Below are positions 1-8,014 of a DNA stretch of 64,000 nt, piece after piece. Made by a program: the position numbers and the translations under genes. The DNA comes from Citreicoccus inhibens (lineage in GTDB: Bacteria; Myxococcota; Myxococcia; Myxococcales; Myxococcaceae): NCBI RefSeq assembly GCF_019039035.1, contig NZ_JAHNZT010000012.1, forward strand, positions 124,001 to 188,000, written 5' to 3'. The notes beneath the pieces were generated by a model. That model ran no database searches, was not told the origin of the DNA, and worked only from the letters and a program-made list of their open reading frames with translations. Position 1 is the stretch's first letter, and each line of letters starts with the position of its first letter.

Positions 1-775
1 ACAGCAGGCGCCACGGGTTCACCTGGGCGACGTCCGGGTGCTTCTGGGACACGTGCGTGTCGAACATGCCGTAGCGGTTCGCGCGGCGCATCCACTTCTC
101 GAAGCTGACGTGGTCACTTCCGTGCAACACATACGCGTCGCTGGCGAAGCGGAAGGTGCAGCCCGCCTTCTCCAGGCGCACGCCCAGCTCCACGTCCTCG
201 GACTGGCCCAGGCTCTTGTCGAAGCCGCCCACGCCCACGTAGTCCGCGCGGCGGAAGGACACGTTGCCCGTGTACAGGTGGTTGCCGCGCGCGCGCGCGC
301 CGGGCACGGACAGCTCCTCGGCCATGCGGTGGTTGAGATAGGCGTACCAGCGCTCGAAGAGAGGCATGTCGCCCACGCCCGGGTCGGGGCGGATCCTCCC
401 GAGCACCACGTAGCGCGAGCCGGGCGGGTGCTGCTCCAGGTGGCGCTCGAGGAAGTCCGGGGCCACCTGCATGTCGTCGTCGGTGACGAGGACCACGTCG
501 CCCCGCGCGGCGAGCACGCCCCGGTGGCGCGCGGCGGCGGCGCCCGCGTTGGCCTGCACCTCCACGCGCAGCGCGTAGGGGAGCGAGAGGGCCTCCAGCG
601 GCTCGCGCACGGGCGTGGCCGAGCCGTCATCGACGACGACGACCTCGAAGTCACCGGGCGGGAGCGTCTGCTGGGCGAGCTGGCCCAGGAGTCGTTCCAT
701 CAACGACAGCCGGTTGTACGTGGCGACGACGACGCTGAGCCGGAAGGTGGCGGGAGACGCGGGCGCGTTGCTCAT
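1..775 (-). CDS. Family 2 glycosyltransferase, C-terminus cut by window edge
   Basis: The reading frame starts at ATG 775 and runs off the left edge, so 258 residues are seen. It opens with the GT-A nucleotide-binding pattern SVVVATYNR followed by VVVVDDGS, has the metal-binding acidic triplet in VTDDDM, and carries the late family motif EDVELGVRLEKAG. GT2 enzymes transfer a sugar from a nucleotide donor at the cytoplasmic face. Its start overlaps the stop of the upstream CpsD-like gene by 4 bp (ATGA), so the two are probably translationally coupled. With the divergent GT4 gene next door it probably contributes to the exopolysaccharide repeat unit. Acceptor and donor cannot be told. Confidence 0.88.
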   Translation of the reverse strand, partial: MSNAPASPATFRLSVVVATYNRLSLMERLLGQLAQQTLPPGDFEVVVVDDGSATPVREPLEALSLPYALRVEVQANAGAAAARHRGVLAARGDVVLVTDDDMQVAPDFLERHLEQHPPGSRYVVLGRIRPDPGVGDMPLFERWYAYLNHRMAEELSVPGARARGNHLYTGNVSFRRADYVGVGGFDKSLGQSEDVELGVRLEKAGCTFRFASDAYVLHGSDHVSFEKWMRRANRYGMFDTHVSQKHPDVAQVNPWRLL

Positions 776-1290
776 GGTTTCGGCTTGGGGGCGGGCTCGG
801 CCCGGCGCTTCTTCTTCGCTCGGGGGAAGGTGACGCTGCCGACGAAGCGCTCGCGGCCCACCAGGTCGAGCGTCTTCTGCGCGGAGCCGAAGTCCGACTC
901 GCCCAAGGTGACACACAGCAGGGCGGCGTCCGCGGCCAGGGCCAGCGGGAGGCTGGCGGGATGGGTCATGAGTGAGTCGATGACGACGATGATGCGCTCG
1001 CCCTGGGCGATGCGGTGGCGGATCTCGGTGACGAGTCGCGGCGCACCCGCGGGCTCGATGCCGGTGGCATCCACCAGACGCAGCGGCGGTTCAGGGTAGG
1101 GCGAGCCGGCCTCCAGGAGCGCGTGCGCGGCGTCCAGCGCGGGGGCGCCGGGGTGCGCGGGGATGACGGTCAGGAATGACCACGGCCGGCGCTCGAGCGC
1201 GAACCAAAGTCGCTGAAGCTCCGGAGAGGGGCCGGGGCTCGGCGCGGACGAGTCCGCGGGCTTGGGAGGTGCGCTCGAATCTGCGGCCAT
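772..1290 (-). CDS. CpsD/Wze-like P-loop-fold protein lacking Walker A
   Basis: About 172 residues. The order of elements resembles the cytoplasmic BY-kinase/ParA-like domain of capsule regulators: RPWSFLTVIP at the place of the first strand, LRLVDATG where Walker A-prime sits, then IIVVIDSLM, a hydrophobic ALAADAALLCVTLGES stretch typical of the CpsD 'ADGVLLVVRAG' region, and VGSVTF near the end. The GxxxxGK[ST] loop is absent (PAHPGAPALD in its place), and the C-terminus is Lys/Arg/Pro-rich rather than a tyrosine cluster. I infer a non-catalytic relative acting in the EPS locus. An ATG 14 codons upstream (1332) is possible; neither start has a clear ribosome site. It overlaps the GT2 gene by 4 bp. 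Confidence 0.6.
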   Translation of the reverse strand: MAADSSAPPKPADSSAPSPGPSPELQRLWFALERRPWSFLTVIPAHPGAPALDAAHALLEAGSPYPEPPLRLVDATGIEPAGAPRLVTEIRHRIAQGERIIVVIDSLMTHPASLPLALAADAALLCVTLGESDFGSAQKTLDLVGRERFVGSVTFPRAKKKRRAEPAPKPKP

Positions 1291-1451
1291 GGGACGCGCC
1301 AGGGTATAGCGCAAGGCGACCACGCCGCCCAATGACCTGGACGGGTGGACGGTGGGGTTGGTCGGTGTCCGTGTTGGCTCTCGGATTCGCGGGACCTGCG
1401 GAAAGTGTCCGAGGCGGCAAAAGCGCGCGTCCGCCGTGTTATGGAAAGTCC

Positions 1452-2675
1452 GTGCAGAAGATTGGCTACCTGATTCCCGAGTTCCCCGGGCAGACGCACA
1501 TTTTCTTCTGGCGCGAGCTGCAAGCGCTGCCGGCGAAGGGTGTGTCTCCGGAGCTGGTGTCCACCCGGCCCCCCCCCGCGCGCATCATCAGCCACAGTTG
1601 GGCGCGTGAGGCGATGTCTCGCACGGAGTACCTGGCGCCGCCGGGGCCGTGGGGATTGGCGGAGGCGGCCGCGGAGGTGGCGCGCGCGCTGCCCACGGGG
1701 TGGGCGCGGTGTCTGGCTTCCATCGCGCGGGCGCGCGGGTTGGACGCGAAGGGGCGGGCGCAGCTGTTGGCGTTCGCGGTGATGGGGGGGCGGCTGGCGT
1801 CATTGGCGCGGCGGCGAGGATGGACGCACGTGCACGTGCACAGCTGCGCGAACGCGGCGCACGTGGCGATGTTCGCGCACCTGCTGTCGGGGCTGACGTA
1901 CAGCATCACGTTGCATGGGCCGTTGGATGACTATGGGCCCAACCAGCACGAGAAGTGGCGGCACGCGAAGTTCGCGTTCGTGATTACGCGCAAGTTGTTG
2001 CGCGAGGTGAACGCGGAGCTGGCGGGGAGCCTGCCCTCGCGCATCGAGCTGGCGCCCATGGGCGTGGAGCTGGCGCGCTTCCAGCGGAGCACGCCGTATG
2101 TGCCGTGGACGGGCGAGGGGCCGCTGCGCATCTTCACGTGCGGGCGACTGAATCCGTGCAAGGGGCACGCGGACCTCATCGACGCGGTGGGGATGTTGCG
2201 CGCGAGGGGCTTGGACGCGCGGCTGGCCATCGCGGGGGAGGACGAGGCGGGCGGGACGACGTACCGCAAGGTGTTGGAGGCGAAGCTGGCGGAGTCGGGG
2301 TTGGGCGACGCGGTGACGTTGCTGGGCGCGGTGAGCGAGGACGTGGTGCGCGGGGGAATCGAGAACGCGCACATCTTCTCGCTGGCGAGTCTTCAGGAGC
2401 CACTGGGCGTGGCCATCATGGAGGCGATGGCGATGCGCGCGCCGGTGGTGGTGACGGGCGCGGGCGGAGTGCCGGAGTTGGTGGACGACGGGGTGGATGG
2501 CGTGTTGGTACCGCCGCAGCAGCCGAAGGTGTTGGCGGCCAAGCTGGAGGCGCTGGCGAGGAACCCCACGGAGGCGGCGCGGCTGGGCGAGGCGGGACGG
2601 CGCAAGGTGGAGACGCAGTTCAGCAGCGAGCGCAGCGCGGACATGCTCGCGAAGCTGCTGGAGGTCGCGGCGTAG
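1452..2675 (+). CDS. Family 4 glycosyltransferase (colanic-acid WcaL-like)
   Basis: 407 residues from GTG 1452, chosen because homology-like sequence (KIGYLIPEFPGQTHIF) begins there and a ggaaag stands 5 bp upstream. The N-terminal half reads as a GT-B donor-acceptor domain with HVHSCANAAHVA and ITLHGP. The C-terminal half has the GT4 core RIFTCGRLNPCKGHADLI and the E-x7-E pair in EPLGVAIME (first Glu is residue 316), followed by GGVPELVDDGVDG. GT4 retaining transferases use nucleotide-sugar donors in the cytoplasm. It diverges from the CpsD-like gene across 160 bp that must hold both promoters. It is assigned to EPS assembly by context only. Confidence 0.88.
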   Translation: MQKIGYLIPEFPGQTHIFFWRELQALPAKGVSPELVSTRPPPARIISHSWAREAMSRTEYLAPPGPWGLAEAAAEVARALPTGWARCLASIARARGLDAKGRAQLLAFAVMGGRLASLARRRGWTHVHVHSCANAAHVAMFAHLLSGLTYSITLHGPLDDYGPNQHEKWRHAKFAFVITRKLLREVNAELAGSLPSRIELAPMGVELARFQRSTPYVPWTGEGPLRIFTCGRLNPCKGHADLIDAVGMLRARGLDARLAIAGEDEAGGTTYRKVLEAKLAESGLGDAVTLLGAVSEDVVRGGIENAHIFSLASLQEPLGVAIMEAMAMRAPVVVTGAGGVPELVDDGVDGVLVPPQQPKVLAAKLEALARNPTEAARLGEAGRRKVETQFSSERSADMLAKLLEVAA

Positions 2676-2738
2676 TCCGTCTGGCCCTTGAACAGGGGCG
2701 GGTGTTGCTCATTGCGCGAGTTCTAGCGGGGGGATGCG

Positions 2739-3151
2739 ATGCGCCTCACGTGGCTCGGGTTGCTGGCCCTCTCGGGATGTTCGCTGCTCCCTCGCGGCTA
2801 TCGCCCTGAGCACGCACCCAAGGCCGAGGCGAATGCATTGCCTTATCCGTTGGGGTTTCCCGAGTCCGGTCAGGTGCATGTCCCCGCGGACATGTCCGCA
2901 GGCATCTCCTGGCCCTGGATGACATGCTTCCGCGAGATGTTTCGCCTCCGCGAAACGCGACCCCGGACGAAGTCTGTCTTTATCGGCGTGACTCGTATGA
3001 CGTGGACGCAGCTCCACTCAACGCGGACGTCATGCTCGTGCGCTTCCGGGTCCGCGCGGGTGCCTGCAACGCCGAAGGCAGGACCGCGACCGAGGTCGCG
3101 ACCTACGCCGTGGATGTCCGTGGCGGCCGCATCCTCGTCGTCCAGAAGTAG
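2739..3151 (+). pseudogene. Small lipoprotein gene with an apparent frameshift
   Basis: The first part, from ATG 2739, encodes a clear lipoprotein signal (LLALSGC lipobox, Cys near residue 14) and about 55 further residues. From about 2895 the protein-like sequence moves to another frame, continuing as HLLALDDMLPRDVS and ending ...GGRILVVQK at the TAG at 3149-3151. Staying in the first frame gives Ser/Arg-rich sequence that reads into the next gene. A single-base indel near 2895-2905 would rejoin the halves into a protein of about 137 residues. It is either a recent mutation or a sequencing error. Function unknown. Alternatively the second half is a separate ORF starting at 2924. Confidence 0.55.
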
Positions 3152-3216
3152 CCGGGGCCACATCGCTCGCGTGTGCGTGGTAGCCTTCCCAGGTCGGCTC
3201 ACGCGAAGAGGACTTC

Positions 3217-4419
3217 ATGCGTCGTGTGTGGATGGCCCTGGTGATGTCTCTGTCCAGCGTGTGGGGGCTGGGCGGATGCGCCGCGCCCACTCATGGCTTC
3301 AAGCTCTATGCGGGCGCTCCCGAGGACGCGCTGGCTTCGCGACCCACCGAGGGCGATTCGCTTCAGGTGACGTATCTGGGGGTCGGTGGCTATGTGCTGC
3401 GCCATGGCTCGGATGTCGTCGTGCTCGCGCCTTCGTTCAGCAACCCGGGCATCCCCAGCCTCGTGGTTCATGGACTCTTCGGTGGACTGAAGTGGGAGCC
3501 GGATCAGGTCAAAGCCTGCATGACTCGCGCGGAGCAGCTCGCGGGCTCGACCCAGAACGCGAGCCTGCTCCTGGTGGGCCACTCCCACTATGACCACTTG
3601 ATGGACACCGCCGAGATGCTTCAGTCCGGCCAGTGGTTTCCCAACGCCCGCATCCTGGGCTCCGCGACCACCGGGCACTTGCTCGCGTCGTTCGGGCTCT
3701 CGACCCGCTTCGAGGAGGTGACGAAGGCCGCCTCGCGCAACGGCAAGCCGGGCGGATGGATCCCGAATGATGCGGGCACCGTGCGTGTGTACCCCATCGT
3801 TTCGGACCACTCGCCGCACTTCATGCACTTGAAGCTCTTGAGTGCCGCTCGCCTCACGGAGGACGCGACGAAGAAGCCATCGAATCCGCGCTCGGATTGG
3901 TTGGAGGGCGAGACCTATGCGTATGTCGTGGACTTCCTGAGGGAGAAGGACGGCCCCGTCGCGTTCCGCCTCTACTACGAGGACGCGGCCAGCAGCCCGA
4001 GCGTGGGACTCATCCCCGATGACTTGACGCAGGACGGGCATCGCGTGGATGTGTCCATCACCTGCGTGGGCGCGTACGAACAGATTCCCTCGAGCCTCTA
4101 TCCGCAAGAGGTGCTCGCAGGCACGCATCCGCGCTACGTCATCTTGGGGCACTGGGAGGATTTCTTCGGCAATGACTGTCTCAAGCCGCCGAGCATCGTC
4201 CGCATGACGGGGCGCAAGGGATTGTCTCGCTTCATCCGCCGCGTGGGGGAGGTGACGCCCGAGTCTCGGTGCGTGCTGCCCGTGCCCCTCGCTCCGACGA
4301 TGTTCATCCCAGAGGGCAGCGATGCGCCCGCCCGCTCGGGGCCCGCCTGCTTGCCCGTTCCTCCCGTGGAGGATGTCGTGTGGGGCGCGCCCGTGACGAC
4401 GTCCGGGACGGGCAACTAA
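3217..4419 (+). CDS. MBL-fold metal hydrolase lipoprotein
   Basis: 400 residues. The N-terminus has a lipoprotein signal ending in LGGC, so it should be anchored in a membrane outside the cytoplasm. The metallo-beta-lactamase signature HSHYDH is at residues 122-127 (H-x-H-x-D-H), with upstream strands LQVTYLGVGGYVL resembling the UlaG/RomA-like branch. Later histidines (SDHSPHF, LGHWEDFF) could complete a two-metal site. The substrate is unknown; relatives hydrolyse phosphodiesters, N-acyl-ethanolamine phospholipids or lactones. A gaagagga purine run precedes the ATG. It stands alone between the frameshifted lipoprotein gene and a transporter. Confidence 0.8.
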   Translation: MRRVWMALVMSLSSVWGLGGCAAPTHGFKLYAGAPEDALASRPTEGDSLQVTYLGVGGYVLRHGSDVVVLAPSFSNPGIPSLVVHGLFGGLKWEPDQVKACMTRAEQLAGSTQNASLLLVGHSHYDHLMDTAEMLQSGQWFPNARILGSATTGHLLASFGLSTRFEEVTKAASRNGKPGGWIPNDAGTVRVYPIVSDHSPHFMHLKLLSAARLTEDATKKPSNPRSDWLEGETYAYVVDFLREKDGPVAFRLYYEDAASSPSVGLIPDDLTQDGHRVDVSITCVGAYEQIPSSLYPQEVLAGTHPRYVILGHWEDFFGNDCLKPPSIVRMTGRKGLSRFIRRVGEVTPESRCVLPVPLAPTMFIPEGSDAPARSGPACLPVPPVEDVVWGAPVTTSGTGN

Positions 4420-4492
4420 GCTGCTCGGCGAGCGGGCGGAGCGCGGGGGAGGCTCGTGATAGGTTGAGGCCCCCGTTCTTCCAAAAGGAAAC

Positions 4493-5542
4493 ATGGCCGC
4501 TCCCGCTTCGTCCCTGAAGGCCGTTGTCGCCGCCCTGTCTGGCAATGTCGTCGTCACGCTGGTGAAGTTCATCGCGTTCTTCTTGTCCGGCTCGGGCGCG
4601 ATGCTGTCGGAGGCGATCCACTCGGCGGCCGACACGGGCAACCAGGTGCTGCTGTTCCTGGGGCTCAAGCGCGCGGCGCGCAAGCGCGACGACGAGTTCC
4701 ACTACGGCTACGGCGGGGAGCGCTTCATCTTCGGCATCCTGTCCGCCTCGGGCATCTTCTTCGTGGGCTGCGGCGTCACCGTGTACCACGGCCTCCAATC
4801 CCTCCTGCACCCGCACGCGGCCGAGGTGGGGCCCATCACCTTCGCGGTGCTCGGTGTGTCCTTCCTCATCGAGGGCGGTGTGCTGGTGCTCGCGGTGATG
4901 GGCCTGCGCAAGCAGGCGGCGGACATGCCGTTCCTCCGCTACGTGCGCGAGAAGGCGGACCCCGCCGCCGTGGCCATCTTGTTGGAGGATGGCGCGGCGG
5001 TGCTCGGGTTGGTGTTGGCCACGGTGGGCATCGTGCTCGCCTACGTCACGGGCAACCCGGTCTGGGACGCGGCCGCGTCGCTGACGGTGGGCGTGCTGCT
5101 GGGTGTCATCGCCATCTACCTGATGGTGGAGAACCGAGGACTCTTGCTGGGGCGCGCGGTGCCGGACGACGTGGAGCAGCGCTTCGTGGACGTGGTGCGC
5201 GCGCGGCCGAGCCTCGCGGATCTGCACGACGTGAAGACGCGCCAGATCACGCCAGAGACGTTCCAGTTCAAGGCCGAGCTGCGCTTCAGTGAGTCCTTCG
5301 TCGCCGCGAAGCTCGGCGAGGCGCTGCCTGCCTCGGGGCTGCCCGCCGCGGGCGCGTCACGCGAGCAAGCGCTCCAGGGCGCGGCCCGTCACCTCATCCG
5401 CGCGCTCAGCGAGGAGATCGACGCCATCGAAGCCGAGGTGCGCCGGGTCATCCCCGAGGCGAAGCACATCGACCTCGAGTTGGAGCACCTGTCCGCCGAA
5501 GCCGCCGAAGCCGCTGAGCAGCGCTCCGCCCAGGCGAGCTGA
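4493..5542 (+). CDS. Cation diffusion facilitator (CDF) transporter
   Basis: 349 residues with about six transmembrane segments in the first 215 and a soluble C-terminal domain. TM2 carries the H-x3-D metal site (H43, D47 in EAIHSAADT). In TM5 the usual second H/D-x3-D pair is replaced by Glu-Asp (E165-D166 in LLEDGAAV), a pattern like the ZnT9-type branch. CDF proteins export divalent cations (Zn, Co, Mn, Fe) from the cytoplasm by proton antiport. The region after residue 260 is Ala/Glu-rich and ends in an acidic helix (EAEVRRV to AEAAEAAEQ). The metal specificity is not readable. It converges on the glycolipid-binding-type gene across a hairpin. Confidence 0.85.
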   Translation: MAAPASSLKAVVAALSGNVVVTLVKFIAFFLSGSGAMLSEAIHSAADTGNQVLLFLGLKRAARKRDDEFHYGYGGERFIFGILSASGIFFVGCGVTVYHGLQSLLHPHAAEVGPITFAVLGVSFLIEGGVLVLAVMGLRKQAADMPFLRYVREKADPAAVAILLEDGAAVLGLVLATVGIVLAYVTGNPVWDAAASLTVGVLLGVIAIYLMVENRGLLLGRAVPDDVEQRFVDVVRARPSLADLHDVKTRQITPETFQFKAELRFSESFVAAKLGEALPASGLPAAGASREQALQGAARHLIRALSEEIDAIEAEVRRVIPEAKHIDLELEHLSAEAAEAAEQRSAQAS

Positions 5543-5554
5543 ATCCCCGACGTT

Positions 5555-5628
5555 GCGCGCCCATCGAGAGGACACCTCGGGGGCCCGGTGCGTGAGGCCG
5601 GGCCCGTGTCGCTCGATGGGGGGCGCGC
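5555..5628. terminator. Nested inverted repeats between convergent genes
   Basis: A perfect 8-bp hairpin (gggcccgg at 5581-5588, ccgggccc at 5598-5605) is enclosed by a longer imperfect pair, gcgcgcccatcgag at 5555-5568 and ctcgatggggggcgcgc at 5612-5628. It lies between the 3' ends of two convergent genes, so a bidirectional terminator is the simplest reading. There is no T-run, as is common in GC-rich genomes. Confidence 0.55.
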
Positions 5629-5686
5629 CTTGAACGAGGTCGGCGCGCTGGGGCCTCTGCGTGAGGCCGGGCCACTGCGCTGTCGC

Positions 5687-6226
5687 TCATTCCCCCGCGA
5701 GCGTCCACGCAGGCGGGTAGTGCGTGACGAGCCCGCGCGCATCCACGTCCAGCTCGGCCACGAAGCGCCCGCCGTTGCTCTCGTAGCGGTAGCGTGACTC
5801 CGCCAGCCGCGTGTAGCGCTGCGGCAGCACGACGAGGGCCAGGTCCGGCATGCGCACCCACGCGGCCACCACGTCTTCTCCCTGACCCACCGCGAGCGAC
5901 AGCCGCCGGATGGGGAGCGTGTTCGTCGCGGGGGTGAAGCCCAAGTCCACGTCGGTGCAGCCGCGGAACTGGGTGACCTCCTCGTCGCCTCGCCACCAGC
6001 ACTGCCGCGCGTCCACGCGCAGATGGAGCTGCTGCCGCGCACCGCTCCGCGCCAGCGCGATGCGCACCTCGCGCGTGAGCCAGGCTCGGTCGCACGAGAC
6101 GGCGTACTCCACGAGGCACGGGGTGCCCTGCTCCCAGAGCACCACCGAGCCCAGGAGGTCCCAGCCGGTGGGGTGCTCATGCAGCTCGCCGTACTCGCTC
6201 CCGGGCGTGTCCAGGCGCTTCCACAT
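5687..6226 (-). CDS. Putative glycolipid-binding domain protein
   Basis: 179 residues from ATG 6226. The start was chosen because the family pattern begins at MWKRLDTPGSEYGEL and total length then equals the usual size of this family (PF06475, about 180). Other in-frame ATGs lie at 6280 and 6316 and none has a strong ribosome site. The sequence shows the alternating strands of that family (LVEYAVSCDRAWLTREV, LHLRVDARQCWWRG, DVDLGFTPATNTLPIRRL, RYRYESNGG). The biological ligand is not known. It has no signal peptide. It is transcribed towards the CDF gene and diverges from the sulfatase gene. Confidence 0.7.
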   Translation of the reverse strand: MWKRLDTPGSEYGELHEHPTGWDLLGSVVLWEQGTPCLVEYAVSCDRAWLTREVRIALARSGARQQLHLRVDARQCWWRGDEEVTQFRGCTDVDLGFTPATNTLPIRRLSLAVGQGEDVVAAWVRMPDLALVVLPQRYTRLAESRYRYESNGGRFVAELDVDARGLVTHYPPAWTLAGE

Positions 6227-6448
6227 CCAGGCGTGGAGGCACGGCTTCGCGGAGACGGCGGCTTCAGCGGAGAGGAGCATGCGGGCGCTCGCGGACGGGG
6301 GCGTGAAGCCGGGCATCACACCATGGCGGCGCCGCGGACGTGATGTCTTTCCAGTACCGCGCACTGTCATCCGGCACGAGGGCGCGTGGGCCTCGCGCCG
6401 CCGCGCGCCCACCTTCCAGCGCAGGGACTCGACTGGGGGAGGGGACGC

Positions 6449-7999
6449 ATGGCCAAGGCGGCGAAGAAGCCCAACATCCTCGTCATCTTTGGTGACGACA
6501 TCGGACTCTGGAATCTCTCGTGTTACAGCTCGGGGGTGATGGGCTATCGCACGCCGAACATCGACCGCATCGCGGCCGAGGGCATGCGCTTCACCGACTG
6601 CTACGGCGAGCAGAGCTGCACCGCCGGCCGCGCGTCCTTCATGACGGGACAGTCGGGCTTCCGCACGGGCCTCACCAAGGTGGGCGTCCCTGGCGCTCCC
6701 GTGGGGCTCCAGGCGGAGGACGCCACCATCGCCGAGCTCCTCAAGCCGCAGGGCTACGCGACGGGCCAGTTCGGCAAGAACCACTTCGGGGACATGAACA
6801 AGTTCCTGCCCACCGTCCACGGCTTCGATGAGTTCTTCGGCAATCTCTACCACCTCAACGCCGAAGAGGACCCCGAGGACCCCGACTACCCGAACCCGAA
6901 GGAGTTTCCGAACTTCCGACAGCGCTTCGGGCCGCGCGGCGTCATCCACTCGTGGGCCACGGACAAGGACGACCCCACCGACGAGCCGCGCTGGGGCCGC
7001 GTGGGCAAGCAGCGCATCGAGGACACGGGCCCGCTCACGCGCAAGCGCATGGAGACGTGTGACGACGAGTTCGTCGGCGCCGCGCAGGAGTGGATCAAGA
7101 AGCAGCACTCGGCGGGCAAGCCCTGGTTCTGCTGGCTCAACACCACGCACATGCACCTGCGCACGCACACGAAGCCAGAGAGCATCGGGCAAGCGGGGAG
7201 GTGGCAGTCCCCGTACCACGACACGATGATCGACCACGACAAGCACGTGGGCCAGATGCTCCAGTTGCTCGACTCGCTGGGCATCACCGAAGACACCATC
7301 GTCGTGTACAGCACCGACAACGGGCCGCACATGAACACGTGGCCCGACGGGGCCATGACGCCCTACCGCAGCGAGAAGGACACCAACTGGGAGGGCGCCT
7401 TCCGCGTCCCGCTCGTCATCCGCTGGCCGGGCAAGATTCCCGCGGGCAAGGTCTCCAACGACATCATCAGCCACCATGACTGGATGCCCACGTTCCTCGC
7501 CGCCGCGGGCGAGCCCGACATCCAGCAGAAGCTCCTCAAGGGCTACAAGGCTGGAGAGAAGACCTTCAAGCTGCACCTGGATGGGTACAACCTGCTGCCG
7601 TACCTGACGGGCGAGGCGCCCAAGTCGCCGCGCGACGGGTTCATCTACTTCAGCGACGACGGCGACCTGGTCGCCATGCGCTTCGACAACTGGAAGATGG
7701 TCTTCATGGAGCAGCGCTGCCGAGGCACGCTCCAGATTTGGGCGGAGCCCTTCGTGGCGCTGCGCATCCCCAAGCTCTACAACCTGCGCACCGACCCCTT
7801 CGAGCGCGCCGACACGACGTCGAACACGTACTGGGATTGGTACATGAGCAAGGCCTACCTCATCATGGCCGCGCAGGGTCTGGTGGGCAGCTTCCTGGAG
7901 ACGTTCAAGGAGTATCCGCCCCGCCAACGCGCGGCCAGCTTCACCATCGATCAAGCGATGGATCGCATGGAGCAATCGCTGGGCGGCTCGGGCCGCTAG
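6449..7999 (+). CDS. Arylsulfatase-type sulfatase
   Basis: 516 residues from ATG 6449, preceded by a gggggagggg ribosome site. Residues PNILVIFGDDIG form the first metal site. The formylglycine motif C-x-A-x-R is C57-T-A-G-R, followed by SFMTGQ. STDNGPHMNTWPDG holds the second Asp/Asn/His metal group and WEGAFRVPLVIRWPG the usual downstream block. Sulfatases of family S1 hydrolyse sulfate esters after Cys-to-formylglycine conversion, which needs a separate enzyme not in this window. No signal peptide is evident, so either it is cytoplasmic or the start lies elsewhere. The substrate is unknown. Confidence 0.9.
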   Translation: MAKAAKKPNILVIFGDDIGLWNLSCYSSGVMGYRTPNIDRIAAEGMRFTDCYGEQSCTAGRASFMTGQSGFRTGLTKVGVPGAPVGLQAEDATIAELLKPQGYATGQFGKNHFGDMNKFLPTVHGFDEFFGNLYHLNAEEDPEDPDYPNPKEFPNFRQRFGPRGVIHSWATDKDDPTDEPRWGRVGKQRIEDTGPLTRKRMETCDDEFVGAAQEWIKKQHSAGKPWFCWLNTTHMHLRTHTKPESIGQAGRWQSPYHDTMIDHDKHVGQMLQLLDSLGITEDTIVVYSTDNGPHMNTWPDGAMTPYRSEKDTNWEGAFRVPLVIRWPGKIPAGKVSNDIISHHDWMPTFLAAAGEPDIQQKLLKGYKAGEKTFKLHLDGYNLLPYLTGEAPKSPRDGFIYFSDDGDLVAMRFDNWKMVFMEQRCRGTLQIWAEPFVALRIPKLYNLRTDPFERADTTSNTYWDWYMSKAYLIMAAQGLVGSFLETFKEYPPRQRAASFTIDQAMDRMEQSLGGSGR

Positions 8000-8014
8000 C
8001 CGTCGCGCGCGCCG

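Noticed and set aside
5687-7975. 762-codon open frame on the minus strand
   Set aside because: Only its last 179 codons, the glycolipid-binding-type gene, look like protein. The rest is antisense to the sulfatase gene and reads as a high-GC shadow frame.
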